Positions 1 to 8,852 of a DNA stretch of 64,000 bases are shown here, one piece after another (the first letter of the stretch is position 1; every line of letters starts with the position of its first letter). Under the pieces are notes generated by a model. The model saw nothing but the letters and a program-made list of their open reading frames with translations. It was not told the DNA's origin and did not search any database. The stretch lies in the NCBI RefSeq assembly GCF_017945865.1, contig NZ_CP072829.1:1116001-1180000 (forward strand), in the 5' to 3' direction. The position numbers and the translations under genes were made by a program. Origin of the DNA: Xiamenia xianingshaonis. GTDB lineage: Bacteria > Actinomycetota > Coriobacteriia > Coriobacteriales > Eggerthellaceae.

Positions 1-60
1 TCTGTCCCATACACATGCCCTGATTTCGTTTCCATGGCTATTGGAAACTTCGTTGTTCTC

Positions 61-852
61 CTAGATCGTCGAGAGGCGAATGCCCACGTAGATGGAGTTT
101 TCCGGCAGCCCGGAGATGTTGTAGACGCTCTTGAGCGAGATGGCCGACACCTGCCATTCGTACGTGGTGCCGTCGATGTCGATCGTGCCGGCGCGGAACG
201 TGTTGCCCGCATTGTCGACGCCGTAGTCGTTCTCTTCGGCGTTCTCCCCGTTGAACCCTTCATAGTCCACCGCCCATTCGATGGCGGCGTCGATGGTGTC
301 AACCGAGAAGTCGGCGTAACGCACGCGCATTTCGGTGCCCTCGCCGCGCTGCACGTCGAACACCCACGACCCGTTCAGCAGCAGCGCCGCCTGCGAGGCG
401 TTGAGGCTGCCGATGCCGCCGCCCATCATCATGACGCTCGCGTCGGTCAGCGTCATGTCGTCGGGTATCTTCATGAGGCACATGGACCCGTCGGGCGATT
501 CGCCGTCGGCGCCGCCCAGGTCATAGGTGGTGAAACCGCTGTCGGCGAACTGCTGCAGAATCTGCGTGTTGTCCATCGCGATGAGGTTTTGCAGGTGCGG
601 CACGTTGTAGATCGACTCGCGGCTCAGGTTCTCCTCGACGCTGGCCTGCGACCGCGCCGCCGCTTCGGCCATGTTGTTCGACGTGGTTACAAACGTGTAG
701 ACGCTCAAGCCCAGCCCAAGTGCAATGAGCAGCGCCATGAACGCGAACTGTGGCGCACCGAGCTTCATGGAGCGGCGCAGTCCCGACCCGTCGAGGTAGC
801 GAACGGAGCCTTGCTTGCTGGAATAAGGGCTCTTCCGAGAAAAAAGGGACAT
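61..852 (-). CDS. hypothetical single-pass membrane protein
   Basis: 263 residues, not recognised. A basic cytoplasmic N terminus (about residues 1-32) is followed by one clear hydrophobic helix (about 33-58, rich in Phe, Leu, Ala and Ile) and a roughly 200-residue acidic, Gly/Asp/Ser-rich domain that should lie outside the membrane. There is no lipobox or obvious catalytic motif. The start is supported by CAGGAG eleven bases upstream of ATG. It is transcribed away from terC. The fold resembles small secreted or anchored sensor-like proteins of actinobacteria, but no function can be assigned. The reading frame is intact and composition matches its neighbours. Confidence 0.75.
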   Translation of the reverse strand: MSLFSRKSPYSSKQGSVRYLDGSGLRRSMKLGAPQFAFMALLIALGLGLSVYTFVTTSNNMAEAAARSQASVEENLSRESIYNVPHLQNLIAMDNTQILQQFADSGFTTYDLGGADGESPDGSMCLMKIPDDMTLTDASVMMMGGGIGSLNASQAALLLNGSWVFDVQRGEGTEMRVRYADFSVDTIDAAIEWAVDYEGFNGENAEENDYGVDNAGNTFRAGTIDIDGTTYEWQVSAISLKSVYNISGLPENSIYVGIRLSTI

Positions 853-912
853 CGAATCTCCTGGGCAGACATGCGAAAGTATCGCTTTTATTAAGCATTG
901 GGCATTATAGCA

Positions 913-940
913 TTGGGCGAAAAAAATGCTGTGCTAGTAT
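913..940 (+). promoter_or_regulatory. probable terC promoter
   Basis: TTGGGC and TAGTAT lie 16 bases apart, 33 bases before the terC start. The 9-base string GCATTGGGC occurs twice just here (895-903 and 910-918), the second copy covering the -35, so a repressor or activator could bind. Inference from sequence only. Confidence 0.4.
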
Positions 941-972
941 GCTGGAGTTGTCGAACAAGGAGTTATAACATC

Positions 973-1860
973 ATGGATTTGTTAGATTTTTCAATTTTTA
1001 CGACGCCGGAAGCATGGATCAGCCTGATCACGCTCATTTTCCTCGAGATCGTGCTCGGCGTGGACAACCTCGTGTTCATTTCCATCACGACGAACCGCCT
1101 GCCCGCTGACAAGCAGCACATCGGCCGCAAGCTCGGTTTGGGCGGCGCGCTGGTCATGCGCGTCATCTTCTTGTGCTTCGCGTCCTATCTCGTCCACTTG
1201 GTCGACCCGCTGTTCACCATCGACGTGGGCTTCTACAGCCACGGGTTCTCCGTGCGCGACCTGGTGCTGCTTCTCGGCGGCCTCTACCTGGTCTACAAGG
1301 GCTTCGTCGAGCTACGCGACATGCTGGCGCTCACCGAGGTGAAGGCCGAGCATTCTGACGAGCACAAGGCGCTGCACCTCATCACGCTGCCGCAGGCCGT
1401 CGGCACCATTATGGTCATGGACCTGGTGTTTTCCATCGACTCGGTCATCACGGCGGTCGGGCTGGCCGAGCACCTTATCATTATGATCATCGCGGTCATG
1501 CTTGCGGTGTTCCTCATGATGGCGTTCATCGACCCCATTTCCGACTTCATCAACACCCACCCGGAAATGAAGATCCTCGCGCTTACGTTCATCATCGCCA
1601 TCGGCGCGCTGCTCATCATCGACGCGGCGGGCTTCCATACCGGCATCGAGCTTATGCACATATCGCTTGAAAAGCTCATGGTGTACTTCGCGATGATCTT
1701 CTCCATTGTGCTTGAAGTCATCCAGATGCGCTACCACTCCAACCTGGCGAAATGGAAGGCCGAGCTCGTCTCGCAGCAGGGAGGCGCATCCGCGAAAGCG
1801 GGCGAAGCGGGCGCGACGGCCTCGGAAGAAGGCGCCGACGCGGGCGAAACAAAAAACTAG
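973..1860 (+). CDS. TerC family integral membrane protein
   Basis: A 295-residue TerC-family protein with about seven to eight hydrophobic segments. The family signature is visible: an early acidic helix reading LEIVLGVDNLVFIS, and a second acidic intramembrane motif MDLVFSIDSVITAVG. Family members export or buffer metals, with Mn(II) efflux and metallation of secreted enzymes described for some, and others are linked to tellurite resistance. The ATG chosen has AAGGAG ten bases upstream; a longer upstream frame exists but lacks a ribosome site. The last 40 residues are an Ala/Gly/Glu-rich hydrophilic tail. It stands alone, with a terminator about 100 bases downstream. Substrate is not determinable here. 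Confidence 0.9.
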   Translation: MDLLDFSIFTTPEAWISLITLIFLEIVLGVDNLVFISITTNRLPADKQHIGRKLGLGGALVMRVIFLCFASYLVHLVDPLFTIDVGFYSHGFSVRDLVLLLGGLYLVYKGFVELRDMLALTEVKAEHSDEHKALHLITLPQAVGTIMVMDLVFSIDSVITAVGLAEHLIIMIIAVMLAVFLMMAFIDPISDFINTHPEMKILALTFIIAIGALLIIDAAGFHTGIELMHISLEKLMVYFAMIFSIVLEVIQMRYHSNLAKWKAELVSQQGGASAKAGEAGATASEEGADAGETKN

Positions 1861-1957
1861 CGTTTGCTAGTTAACTGCTAACCAAGGCCCGCCCGCCTGC
1901 GCAGGGCCGGTTGACTGGTCAGCGTTTCCCGAAGTGATGCGTTCTCGACGCAACTGA

Positions 1958-2010
1958 CAAAAACCCACCGCGCGACCGGCTTGCTTTCGGAAGCGCGGCG
2001 GGTTTTTCTT
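1958..2010 (+). terminator. terC transcription terminator
   Basis: A 13-base stem (AAACCCACCGCGC against GCGCGGCGGGTTT, one A-C mismatch) with a loop of about 19 bases. A T-rich run follows on the plus strand and an A-run precedes it, so it could also work in reverse. Confidence 0.75.
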
Positions 2011-2211
2011 TGTGCGCGGGCAAAACCGCGGCGCATGCCAGCCCGCCGCCTCGCCGACCCTGAAGTTCGCGGATGGAATTAAAGAATTTTTCCTGAATTT
2101 GTCTCAACAGGTCGAGCAACCTTTATCATAAAAACGCTTGAGCAAATCGTGCCTTGAACGGTACTGTTTATAAAATAATTTCAGATACTCATACTGTGCG
2201 TATTTGCTCAT

Positions 2212-2232
2212 GCCCGGTCATGCCGGGTTTTT
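2212..2232 (+). terminator. short terminator-like hairpin in the rny leader
   Basis: CCCGG-TCATG-CCGGG followed directly by TTTTT, about 55 bases before the rny start codon. The 5-bp stem is short for an efficient terminator, but its place in the 5' leader and the T-run make it an attenuator candidate. RNase Y homologues are often autoregulated; a link here is inference. Confidence 0.35.
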
Positions 2233-2284
2233 GTATGTCTGCAACCATGAACAACGTCCTCTCAAGAGGAAAGGGGGAAACCGT

Positions 2285-3817
2285 ATGCCATCGATAGTCT
2301 GGTTGATCATCGGCCTGGTCGCCGGTGCCGCCCTCGGCTATGTCATTGTGCGCTATGTCGCCAACGCTTCGACCAAGAAGGCCTCAGAAGAAGCCTCTGC
2401 CATGGTCGAAGATGCGAAGCGGCAGGCTGAAACGATGCGGCGCGAGGCGGCGATAGAGGCGAAGGACCAAGCGCTCAAGCTGAAGCAGGAGATGGAAGCC
2501 GAAAACAAGGAACGCCTGAAAGAGGTGCGCTCAGCCGAAAATCGCCTGACCCAGCGCGAGGAATCGCTCGACCGCCGCGTGGAATCGCTCGACAACCGCG
2601 AGCGGCAGATCTCGTCTTTGCAAGGCCAGCTGGAAAAGCGCGAGCGCGACATCGTCGCGACGGAAGCCGAGGTGGGACGTCGGCTGGAGCAGGTGGCGGG
2701 CATGACGCCGGAAGAGGCGAAGCACGAGCTGCTCGACACCATCAAAGACGAGGTCACGCACGAATCGGCCGCCATCATCCGCGAAGCCGAAACGCGGGCG
2801 AAGGCCGAGGCCGACAAGAAGGCCCGCTCCATCTTGAGCCTGGCCATCCAGCGCGTCGCCGCCGACCACACGGCGGAAACGACCGTGTCCACCATCCACA
2901 TCCCCTCTGACGACTTGAAGGGCCGCATCATCGGCCGCGAGGGTCGCAACATCCGCTCGTTCGAATCGCTCACCGGCACGAACCTCATCATCGACGACAC
3001 GCCCGAATGCGTGTCCATCTCCTGCTTCGACCCGGTGCGTCGCGAGATCGGCCGTGTGACGATGGAAAACCTCGTCGCCGACGGACGCATCCATCCGGCC
3101 CGCATCGAAGAGATGTTCGGCAAGGCCGAGGCGTTCGTGAACCAGCGCGTGCAGGAGGCGGGCGAGCAGGCCACCTTCGACACGGGCATCCACGACCTGC
3201 ATCCGGAGATCGTCACCACGCTCGGGCGGCTGCGCTACCGCACGTCCTACGGCCAAAACGTGCTGAACCATTCGCTCGAAGTGGCCTATTTGTGCGGCGT
3301 CATGGCGTCTGAACTGGGGCTCGACCCAGTGCCGGCCAAGCGTGCCGGACTTTTGCACGACCTGGGCAAGGCCGTCGACCACGAGGTTGAAGGCAGCCAC
3401 GCCATCATCGGCGCCGATCTGGCCCGCCGCTTCGGCGAGAAGGCCGACATCGTGCATGCCATTGAAGCGCACCACAACGACGTGGAGCCTTCGAGCGTGC
3501 TCGCGGTGCTCGTACAGGCCGCCGACGCCATTTCGGCCGCTCGTCCGGGCGCCCGCAAAGAAACGCTCGACGCCTACATCAAGCGCCTCGAGAAGCTTGA
3601 AGAGATCGCCAACTCCTACGCGGGCGTCGATCGCACCTATGCCATCCAAGCCGGTCGCGAGGTGCGCGTCATGGTGCACCCGGACAAGGTGGACGAGGCC
3701 GCGACGACCGTCCTTGCGCACGACATCGCCCAGCGCATCGAAAACGAGATGCAGTATCCGGGCCAGGTGAAGGTCGTCGTCATTCGCGAAAGCCGCGCCG
3801 TCAGCATCGCGAAATAG
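2285..3817 (+). CDS. rny: ribonuclease Y
   Basis: 510 residues, the usual RNase Y length. It is a membrane-anchored endoribonuclease that starts mRNA decay. The order is an N-terminal membrane helix (about residues 4-24), a long charged coiled coil (about 30-200), a KH RNA-binding domain with [15 protein letters not shown] (about 218-232), and an HD phosphohydrolase domain whose metal pair is His358-Asp359 in [12 protein letters not shown]. The start is the ATG after AGGAAAGGGGG; an in-frame ATG 81 bases earlier lacks a ribosome site. The KH loop and HD residues are intact. Neighbours spoVS and miaB match the conserved rny neighbourhood of Gram-positive bacteria. Confidence 0.97.
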   Translation: MPSIVWLIIGLVAGAALGYVIVRYVANASTKKASEEASAMVEDAKRQAETMRREAAIEAKDQALKLKQEMEAENKERLKEVRSAENRLTQREESLDRRVESLDNRERQISSLQGQLEKRERDIVATEAEVGRRLEQVAGMTPEEAKHELLDTIKDEVTHESAAIIREAETRAKAEADKKARSILSLAIQRVAADHTAETTVSTIHIPSDDLKGRIIGREGRNIRSFESLTGTNLIIDDTPECVSISCFDPVRREIGRVTMENLVADGRIHPARIEEMFGKAEAFVNQRVQEAGEQATFDTGIHDLHPEIVTTLGRLRYRTSYGQNVLNHSLEVAYLCGVMASELGLDPVPAKRAGLLHDLGKAVDHEVEGSHAIIGADLARRFGEKADIVHAIEAHHNDVEPSSVLAVLVQAADAISAARPGARKETLDAYIKRLEKLEEIANSYAGVDRTYAIQAGREVRVMVHPDKVDEAATTVLAHDIAQRIENEMQYPGQVKVVVIRESRAVSIAK

Positions 3818-3829
3818 CCGTATCGCGTC

Positions 3830-4927
3830 ATGGACGGTTCCATGGAGGCCTTTCTTGAGGCAACGAATGCGCAAAGCCGTCTTCGGGTCGAAGCAGACCT
3901 CGGAGACGGCTTTGTCCGTCTTCGCAGCGACGAGGCGCAGCGCCGGCAGGCCATTCACGACATTCGCTCGACCGAAGACATCGTGATCGAGCTTTTGCGC
4001 AACTCCCGCGACGCCCACGCGCGCAACATCTATCTGGCGACGGGCCGCGAAGGCGACACGCGGACCCTCGCGGTCGTCGACGACGGGGATGGCATTCCTG
4101 AAAGCATGCACGCCCGCGTGTTCGAGCCGCGGGTCACGTCCAAGCTCGACACGATGTCGCTCGACAAATGGGGCGTGCACGGGCGCGGCATGGCGCTGTA
4201 TTCCATCGAGGTGAACGCAGAAAGCGCCCAGGTGGTCTCGTCGCGCCCTGGCGGCGGGTGCGCGCTTGCCGTGAGCACGGACGTGAAAAAGCTCGGCGAG
4301 AAGCGCGACCAGTCGAGCTTTCCCGTGTTCCAGCTGGGCGAAGCCGGTGCGGTGGTCGTGCGCGGGCCGAAGAACATCCTTCGCGTGACCTGCGAATTCG
4401 CACTTGACGCCCGCAAGCAGGCGACGGTCTACCTCGGATCGGCGACCGAGGTCGCCGCCGCGCTGTACGCCTGCGGCAAGCGGTCGCTCACCGCGGCGCA
4501 AGCGGCCTTTGTCGCCGACCCTTTCGCGCTGCCCTGCACGGAGCGGCTGGCGGCTGCGGCCGACCCGGCAATGTTTCGCGCCCTTGCCTCCACGCTCGGC
4601 CTGGCGCTTTCCGAGCGGTCGGCGCGGCGCATCATGGACGGCGCCATAGCTCCTGCCGCGCCCGTGCTGGAACAGCTTGCCTGCGCCCTCGGCGAAAGCC
4701 AAGGCGAAGGCGACGTCGAAGAGCCGAAGCCTGTCGCCAAGCCGCGCCGAAAAGGCGAACGGGTGCTGGCGCTGGCCCCTGACGACTTGGCCGCGTTCGC
4801 GGGACGCGTGCAGGAGGCCTTTCGCGACATCGCCCGCGACTATTACCTGGAGGCCGACGTGACTCCGGTGGTCCGGATCGAAAAAGACGCCGTTCGCATT
4901 ACCATTCCCGTGGAGAAACAGCGATAA
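3830..4927 (+). CDS. GHKL-fold ATPase of unknown role
   Basis: 365 residues with a GHKL (Hsp90/MutL/histidine-kinase type) ATP-binding domain at the N terminus: N-box ELLRNSRDAHA (Glu54, Asn58), G1 box DDGDGIP (84-90), and G2 glycine-rich lid GVHGRGMAL (115-123). There is no histidine phosphoacceptor or dimerisation domain ahead of it, so it is not a sensor kinase. The C-terminal 200 residues are not recognised; they contain an Ala-rich middle and a short Lys/Arg-rich linker near 245-255. It lies 12 bases after rny with no strong SD, suggesting coupling to rny, and before spoVS. The Asn and Asp needed for Mg-ATP are present, so it should bind ATP. Function unknown. Confidence 0.8.
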   Translation: MDGSMEAFLEATNAQSRLRVEADLGDGFVRLRSDEAQRRQAIHDIRSTEDIVIELLRNSRDAHARNIYLATGREGDTRTLAVVDDGDGIPESMHARVFEPRVTSKLDTMSLDKWGVHGRGMALYSIEVNAESAQVVSSRPGGGCALAVSTDVKKLGEKRDQSSFPVFQLGEAGAVVVRGPKNILRVTCEFALDARKQATVYLGSATEVAAALYACGKRSLTAAQAAFVADPFALPCTERLAAAADPAMFRALASTLGLALSERSARRIMDGAIAPAAPVLEQLACALGESQGEGDVEEPKPVAKPRRKGERVLALAPDDLAAFAGRVQEAFRDIARDYYLEADVTPVVRIEKDAVRITIPVEKQR

Positions 4928-4940
4928 ACCGAACACATCT

Positions 4941-4969
4941 TTGAAGCGTCAGAGCTGTATCGCTACAAT
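4941..4969 (+). promoter_or_regulatory. spoVS promoter
   Basis: TTGAAG, 17 bases, TACAAT, about 75 bases before the spoVS start. This is a near-consensus housekeeping promoter and separates spoVS-miaB-miaA-dapF from the rny-ATPase transcript at least in part. Confidence 0.6.
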
Positions 4970-5046
4970 AAGTCTTTGCATGCCATGCGTCTGAACGAAT
5001 GTATATTGCACAAACGCACTATTAAACACAACAGAAGAGGATATGC

Positions 5047-5394
5047 ATGACGCACGTACAACACACTGGCGAAATCGGATGCCTGAAGGTTTCCTCGAAA
5101 TCGCCGCCGGCTTCGGTTGCGGGAGCCATTGCCGGCATGATCAAGGACGGCGTTGCCGTCGACATCCAAGCCGTTGGAGCAGGCGCGGTGAACCAGGCGG
5201 TCAAGGCCATCGCCATTTCGCGCGGATTCCTGTCTCCCATCGGGATCGAAATCGTCTGCGTTCCTTCGTTCGCCGACATCGTGATCGACGGCGAATTCCG
5301 AACAGCCATTCGGTTTGCGGTCGAGCCACGCGACGCTGCTGCTGCGGCGCAGGTCAGCGCTGGTGCCGCAGCTCAGGAAACGCCTGTTGAATAG
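5047..5394 (+). CDS. spoVS: stage V sporulation protein S family
   Basis: 115 residues; the first about 90 match SpoVS, a small Alba-like nucleic-acid-binding protein. Visible family strings include LKVSSKSPPASVAGAIAG, QAVGAGAVNQAVKAIAISRG and the end DIVIDGEFRTAIRFAVEP. It is needed for late sporulation in Bacillus but is also common in non-sporulating bacteria, where its role is unclear. The extra 25 residues at the C terminus are Ala-rich. The start follows AGAAGAGG. Its own promoter lies upstream, and miaB follows 27 bases later. No other sporulation gene is in the window, so a sporulation role is unlikely here. Confidence 0.93.
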   Translation: MTHVQHTGEIGCLKVSSKSPPASVAGAIAGMIKDGVAVDIQAVGAGAVNQAVKAIAISRGFLSPIGIEIVCVPSFADIVIDGEFRTAIRFAVEPRDAAAAAQVSAGAAAQETPVE

Positions 5395-5421
5395 CTAGAA
5401 TCAGTCACTGAAGGGTCTGCG

Positions 5422-6777
5422 ATGCCAATAACCTTGCAACCGCTCACTTTTTGCGTCTTCACGTTCGGTTGTCAGATGAACAAGCACGACTCCGAGCGTG
5501 TTGCCGGCATGCTCGAAGCGCTGGGAGCGCTGGCGGTCGAAGCGGTGGAAGACGCCGACGTCGTCATCTATCTCACGTGCTGCGTGCGCGAAGCCGCCGA
5601 CACGCGCTTGTACGGACATGTGTCGTCGCTCAAGAACACGCCGCTGCGCGAAGGCTCGCCGGTTTCCAAGCGCATCATCGCTATTGGCGGCTGCATCGGC
5701 CAGCGCGACGGGGAAGAGCTCATCGAGAAGCTGTCGCATGTGGACGTGGTGTTCGGCACGCACAACATCGGCTCGCTGCCGGCGCTCATTGCGGCCGCCC
5801 GAGACGATGGGAAGCACCATGTGGAAGTGCTCGACGAATCGAGCTCGTTCTCGTCCGACCTTCCCACCGACCGCGAGCAGCCCTGGGCCGCATGGCTTCC
5901 CATCACGATCGGCTGCAACAACTTCTGCACCTACTGCATCGTGCCGTACGTGCGCGGCCGCGAAAAATCCCGGCCCTTGGACGAGATCGTCGCCGAGGCG
6001 CAGCGCTATGTTGACGCAGGCGTCAAGGAAATCACGCTGCTCGGGCAAAACGTCAATTCCTACGGGCGCGACCTGTACGGCCAGCCGCAGTTCGCAAGTG
6101 TGCTGCGCCGCGTGTCGGATACAGGCATCGAGCGCATCCGGTTCGCCACCAGTCACCCGAAGGACTTGACCGACGAGGTCATCGGGCTGTTCGGCACCAT
6201 GCCCAACCTCATGCCCGCGCTGCACCTGCCCGTCCAAAGCGGCTCGAACCGCATCCTGCAGGCCATGAACCGTCGTTACACGCGCGAACACTACCTCGGG
6301 CTTATCGAGAAGCTTCGCGCCGCCAACCCCGACATCGCGCTGTCGACCGACGTCATCGTCGGTTTTCCGGGCGAGACCGAGCAGGACTTCGAAGACACGC
6401 TGCGGCTCGTGCAGGACGTGGGCTATCATCAGGTGTTCACGTTCATCTATTCCAAGCGCGCAGGAACGCCGGCGGCCGAAATGGTCGATGACACGCCCCG
6501 TGAGGTCATCCAGGAGCGGTTCGAGCGATTGGTCGACGTCGTGCAAGAGCAGGCCTATCTGGCGAACCAGTCGGAGCGCGGGCGCGTCGTGGACGTGCTC
6601 ATCGAGGGGACGTCGAAGCGCGACGCGAACAAGCTGGTAGGGAAGAGCCCGAAAAATCAGACGGTCCACGCGCCGCTGCCCGACGGCCTTGCGGCAGAAG
6701 AGCTGCTGGGCCGCATCGTGCCGATCGAAATCACCGAGGCGAAGACGTGGTATCTGGGAGGCACCCTGTGCCAGTAG
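5422..6777 (+). CDS. miaB: tRNA-2-methylthio-N6-dimethylallyladenosine synthase
   Basis: 451 residues. It is a radical-SAM methylthiotransferase that adds a methylthio group to i6A37 of tRNAs reading U-starting codons. The N-terminal UPF0004 domain carries three cluster cysteines (FGCQMNKHDSE, TCCVREAA, GGCIGQRDGEEL). The radical-SAM motif is CNNFCTYCIVPYVRGRE near residues 170-186, followed by LLGQNVNSYG. A TRAM RNA-binding domain occupies about the last 65 residues. Full length with all six cysteines present. It overlaps the next gene, miaA, which makes its substrate i6A37, so the two act in series. Confidence 0.96.
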   Translation: MPITLQPLTFCVFTFGCQMNKHDSERVAGMLEALGALAVEAVEDADVVIYLTCCVREAADTRLYGHVSSLKNTPLREGSPVSKRIIAIGGCIGQRDGEELIEKLSHVDVVFGTHNIGSLPALIAAARDDGKHHVEVLDESSSFSSDLPTDREQPWAAWLPITIGCNNFCTYCIVPYVRGREKSRPLDEIVAEAQRYVDAGVKEITLLGQNVNSYGRDLYGQPQFASVLRRVSDTGIERIRFATSHPKDLTDEVIGLFGTMPNLMPALHLPVQSGSNRILQAMNRRYTREHYLGLIEKLRAANPDIALSTDVIVGFPGETEQDFEDTLRLVQDVGYHQVFTFIYSKRAGTPAAEMVDDTPREVIQERFERLVDVVQEQAYLANQSERGRVVDVLIEGTSKRDANKLVGKSPKNQTVHAPLPDGLAAEELLGRIVPIEITEAKTWYLGGTLCQ

Positions 6778-7721
6778 AACCCGAGCCTGCCGTCGAGCGC
6801 CCCGTCATCGTCGTCGTAGGGCCGACCGCTTCCGGCAAGTCAACGCTGGCCATCGCGCTGGCGCGGGCGCTCGACGGGGAAGTGGTCAGCGCCGATTCCA
6901 TGCAGGTGTACCGGGGCATGGACATTGGAACCGCGAAAGTCCCGGTCGAAGAGCGCATCGTGCCGCATCATGGGCTTGACCTGGTCGATCCGGACGAGCC
7001 GTTTTCCGCCGCCCTGTTCCAATCTTACGCCCGCGCCGCCTTCGCCGACATTGCGTCGCGCGGCCGCCGCGTCGTCTTGTGCGGCGGCACGGGGTTCTAC
7101 GTGCGCGCCGCCATCGACGACTACGACTTTCCGGCCGGCGAGCAGGTGGGCAATCCCGTTCGCGACAGCTGTTTGGCCTTGCTGGCCGACATCGGCGCCC
7201 CGGCTTTGTGGGAGCGCCTGCAAAAGGCCGACCCCGCTTCGGCCGCCGTGATAGCGCCGAACGATTCCAAGCGCGTCATCAGGGCTTTCGAGCTTCTGGA
7301 AGAAGGGGAGAGCTATGCGGTGCAAAAAGAGCGCCTGTCGCGCATTCCGCAGGCGGTGCCGGCGGTCATGATCGGGCTGGCCGTGACGCCGGACGTGCTG
7401 CGCCAGCGCATCGATGCGCGGGTGGACGAGATGTTCGCCGGCGGCCTGGTCGACGAGGTTAACGGCCTGTTACGATCAGGGTTCCGGGAAGGCGTCACGG
7501 CCCCCCAAGCGATAGGATACAAAGAAGTCGTCGATGCGATAGACGGGCGGTGCACGCTTGACGAGGCGATCGAGCGCATCAAGACCGCGACGCGGCGCTA
7601 TGCCAAGCGGCAGCGCACCTGGTTTCGCAAGGACGCCCGCATTCACTGGCTCGATGCCGACGACGGCAACGGGGAGCGCCTTGTTTCCGAGGCGATGGAC
7701 ATCATTGGCGAGACGCGGTAA
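6768..7721 (+). CDS. miaA: tRNA dimethylallyltransferase
   Basis: 317 residues from a GTG start that has GGGAGG six bases upstream and overlaps the miaB stop; an ATG 21 bases earlier lacks spacing for a ribosome site. MiaA transfers dimethylallyl from DMAPP to the N6 of A37. The P-loop GPTASGKS is at about residues 18-25, DSMQVYRGMDIGTAK gives the substrate-binding Asp, and CGGTGFYVRA and APQAIGYKE are family strings. The C-terminal RYAKRQRTWFRKD is the usual tRNA-binding end. Translational overlap with miaB makes the two steps of ms2i6A synthesis one unit. Confidence 0.95.
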   Translation: MPVEPEPAVERPVIVVVGPTASGKSTLAIALARALDGEVVSADSMQVYRGMDIGTAKVPVEERIVPHHGLDLVDPDEPFSAALFQSYARAAFADIASRGRRVVLCGGTGFYVRAAIDDYDFPAGEQVGNPVRDSCLALLADIGAPALWERLQKADPASAAVIAPNDSKRVIRAFELLEEGESYAVQKERLSRIPQAVPAVMIGLAVTPDVLRQRIDARVDEMFAGGLVDEVNGLLRSGFREGVTAPQAIGYKEVVDAIDGRCTLDEAIERIKTATRRYAKRQRTWFRKDARIHWLDADDGNGERLVSEAMDIIGETR

Positions 7722-7734
7722 AGGAAGGACGCCC

Positions 7735-8670
7735 ATGGAACTGGAATTCGTCAAGCTGCACGGACTGGGAAACGACTTTGTGTTCGCAAACGACCTCGAC
7801 GAATCGATCGACCTGACGAAAGACCAGGTCGCATGGTTGTGCGACCGGCATTTCGGCATCGGTGGCGACGGCGTCATCTTAGTGCGCCCCGCGAAGGCAG
7901 AGGGCTGCGACGCTTACATGCACTACATCAACAGCGACGGCACGCTTGCCCAAATGTGCGGAAACGGCGTGCGGTGCTTCGCGAAATACCTCGTCGACGA
8001 AGGCATTGTCGAAGCGACGGGGCATCTGGTCGCCGAAACGCTTGCCGGCCCGCGCAGCATCGACTACGCCGTCGATGAGAGCGGGAAGCTCGTTGAGGCG
8101 ACGGTCATGATGGGCGAGCCGATTCTGACTCCAGCATCGGTGCCCACGAACTTGTCGGCGACGGCCACGACCGGCTTCGGTGTCGATTTCGTGAAAGACT
8201 GCGCCGTCGACTCGCCGTGGGGGCCGTTCGTGTTCACGTGCGTGTCGATGGGCAACCCTCACGCCGTCACGTTCATTGAGGATTTCTCCACGCTGCCCGA
8301 CGAGCTTTTCAGCGACCCGGCCGACAAGCGCCTTGAAACGCTTGTCCTTGACAAGATCGGCGCGTTCTTCGAATCTCATGCGGCCTTTCCCCAGAAGACG
8401 AACGTCGAGTTCGCGGTTGTCGGCCCCGATGCCATTGCCATGCGCGTGTTTGAGCGCGGCTGCGGAGAGACGCTCGCTTGCGGTACGGGCGCGTGTGCAA
8501 CGAGCGTGGCGGCCTGCCTGACCGGACGGGCCGGGTGCGAAAACGATGTGGCGTTGCGCGGAGGGGTGCTGCACATCCGGTGGGACGACGACGCCAAGGT
8601 GTACATGACCGGCACGGCGACAGAGGCGTTCCGCGGCATCGTTGCCCTGCCTGACCAGCCGCGCCGTTAG
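7735..8670 (+). CDS. dapF: diaminopimelate epimerase
   Basis: 311 residues. It interconverts LL- and meso-diaminopimelate for lysine and peptidoglycan synthesis. The two catalytic cysteines are visible: Cys75 in MCGNGVRCFAKY and Cys249 in ACGTGACATSV. FVKLHGLGNDFVF is the usual start. GAAGGACG lies just upstream of the ATG, 13 bases after miaA, so it ends the spoVS-miaB-miaA-dapF run. It is slightly longer than many homologues owing to a Thr/Ala-rich loop around residues 130-160. A strong hairpin follows. Confidence 0.96.
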   Translation: MELEFVKLHGLGNDFVFANDLDESIDLTKDQVAWLCDRHFGIGGDGVILVRPAKAEGCDAYMHYINSDGTLAQMCGNGVRCFAKYLVDEGIVEATGHLVAETLAGPRSIDYAVDESGKLVEATVMMGEPILTPASVPTNLSATATTGFGVDFVKDCAVDSPWGPFVFTCVSMGNPHAVTFIEDFSTLPDELFSDPADKRLETLVLDKIGAFFESHAAFPQKTNVEFAVVGPDAIAMRVFERGCGETLACGTGACATSVAACLTGRAGCENDVALRGGVLHIRWDDDAKVYMTGTATEAFRGIVALPDQPRR

Positions 8671-8681
8671 GCAAGCACTGA

Positions 8682-8730
8682 CGAACGCCGCACCCCCTGG
8701 CGACGATGCGCGGGGGGGGTGCGGCGTTCG
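8682..8730 (+). terminator. terminator-like hairpin after dapF
   Basis: A very stable stem (CGAACGCCGCACCCCC against its complement, with G-rich bulge) just after dapF. It lacks a good T-run (CGTTTG), so termination may be partial or factor-assisted. Confidence 0.55.
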
Positions 8731-8733
8731 CGT

Positions 8734-8762
8734 TTGACGGACCTCCGCGCATCTGGTATGGT
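8734..8762 (+). promoter_or_regulatory. hflX promoter
   Basis: TTGACG, 17 bases, TATGGT: a close match to a housekeeping promoter. The start of transcription would be near 8769, giving a leader of about 85 bases that contains the tiny open frame and the SD hairpin described next. Confidence 0.65.
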
Positions 8763-8799
8763 GAAGCACCTTGCGTCGACTTTTAGGAGGGCAGCGGAC

Positions 8800-8814
8800 A
8801 TGCGCATTGGATAG
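8800..8814 (+). CDS. putative 4-codon leader peptide upstream of hflX
   Basis: ATG CGC ATT GGA TAG (Met-Arg-Ile-Gly) preceded by a perfect AGGAGG nine bases upstream, better than the SD of hflX itself. It lies in the predicted hflX leader, 39 bases before hflX. Short leader peptides that sense ribosome stalling control several antibiotic-induced ribosome-protection genes, and HflX is a ribosome-splitting factor; a similar control here is inference. No frame of this size can be proven coding from sequence alone. Confidence 0.4.
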   Translation: MRIG

Positions 8815-8837
8815 ACCTCTCTCACAACAGGTATTCC

Positions 8838-8852
8838 CGAGAAAGGATCTCG
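8838..8852 (+). promoter_or_regulatory. hairpin enclosing the hflX ribosome-binding site
   Basis: CGAGA-AAGGA-TCTCG: a 5-bp stem whose 5-base loop is the hflX Shine-Dalgarno core, ending one base before the ATG. It would partly mask initiation unless opened. Confidence 0.45.

Larger units (their letters stand above)
1861..2284. other. terC-rny intergenic region
   Basis: This 424-base gap holds the terC terminator and the rny leader with a small hairpin, listed separately. The section around 2050-2180 is AT-rich compared with the rest and presumably carries the rny promoter, but I could not find a -35/-10 pair with acceptable spacing. I see no small RNA or riboswitch fold that I recognise. 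Confidence 0.5.

Noticed and set aside
3830-4927. Histidine kinase for the GHKL gene
   Set aside because: No phosphoacceptor His region or sensor part; ATP-binding domain is at the N terminus.
2531-4936. 801-codon open frame on the minus strand over rny and the ATPase gene
   Set aside because: It is antisense to two genes with clear family motifs, has His/Arg/Val-rich composition typical of reversed high-GC codons and no recognisable domain.
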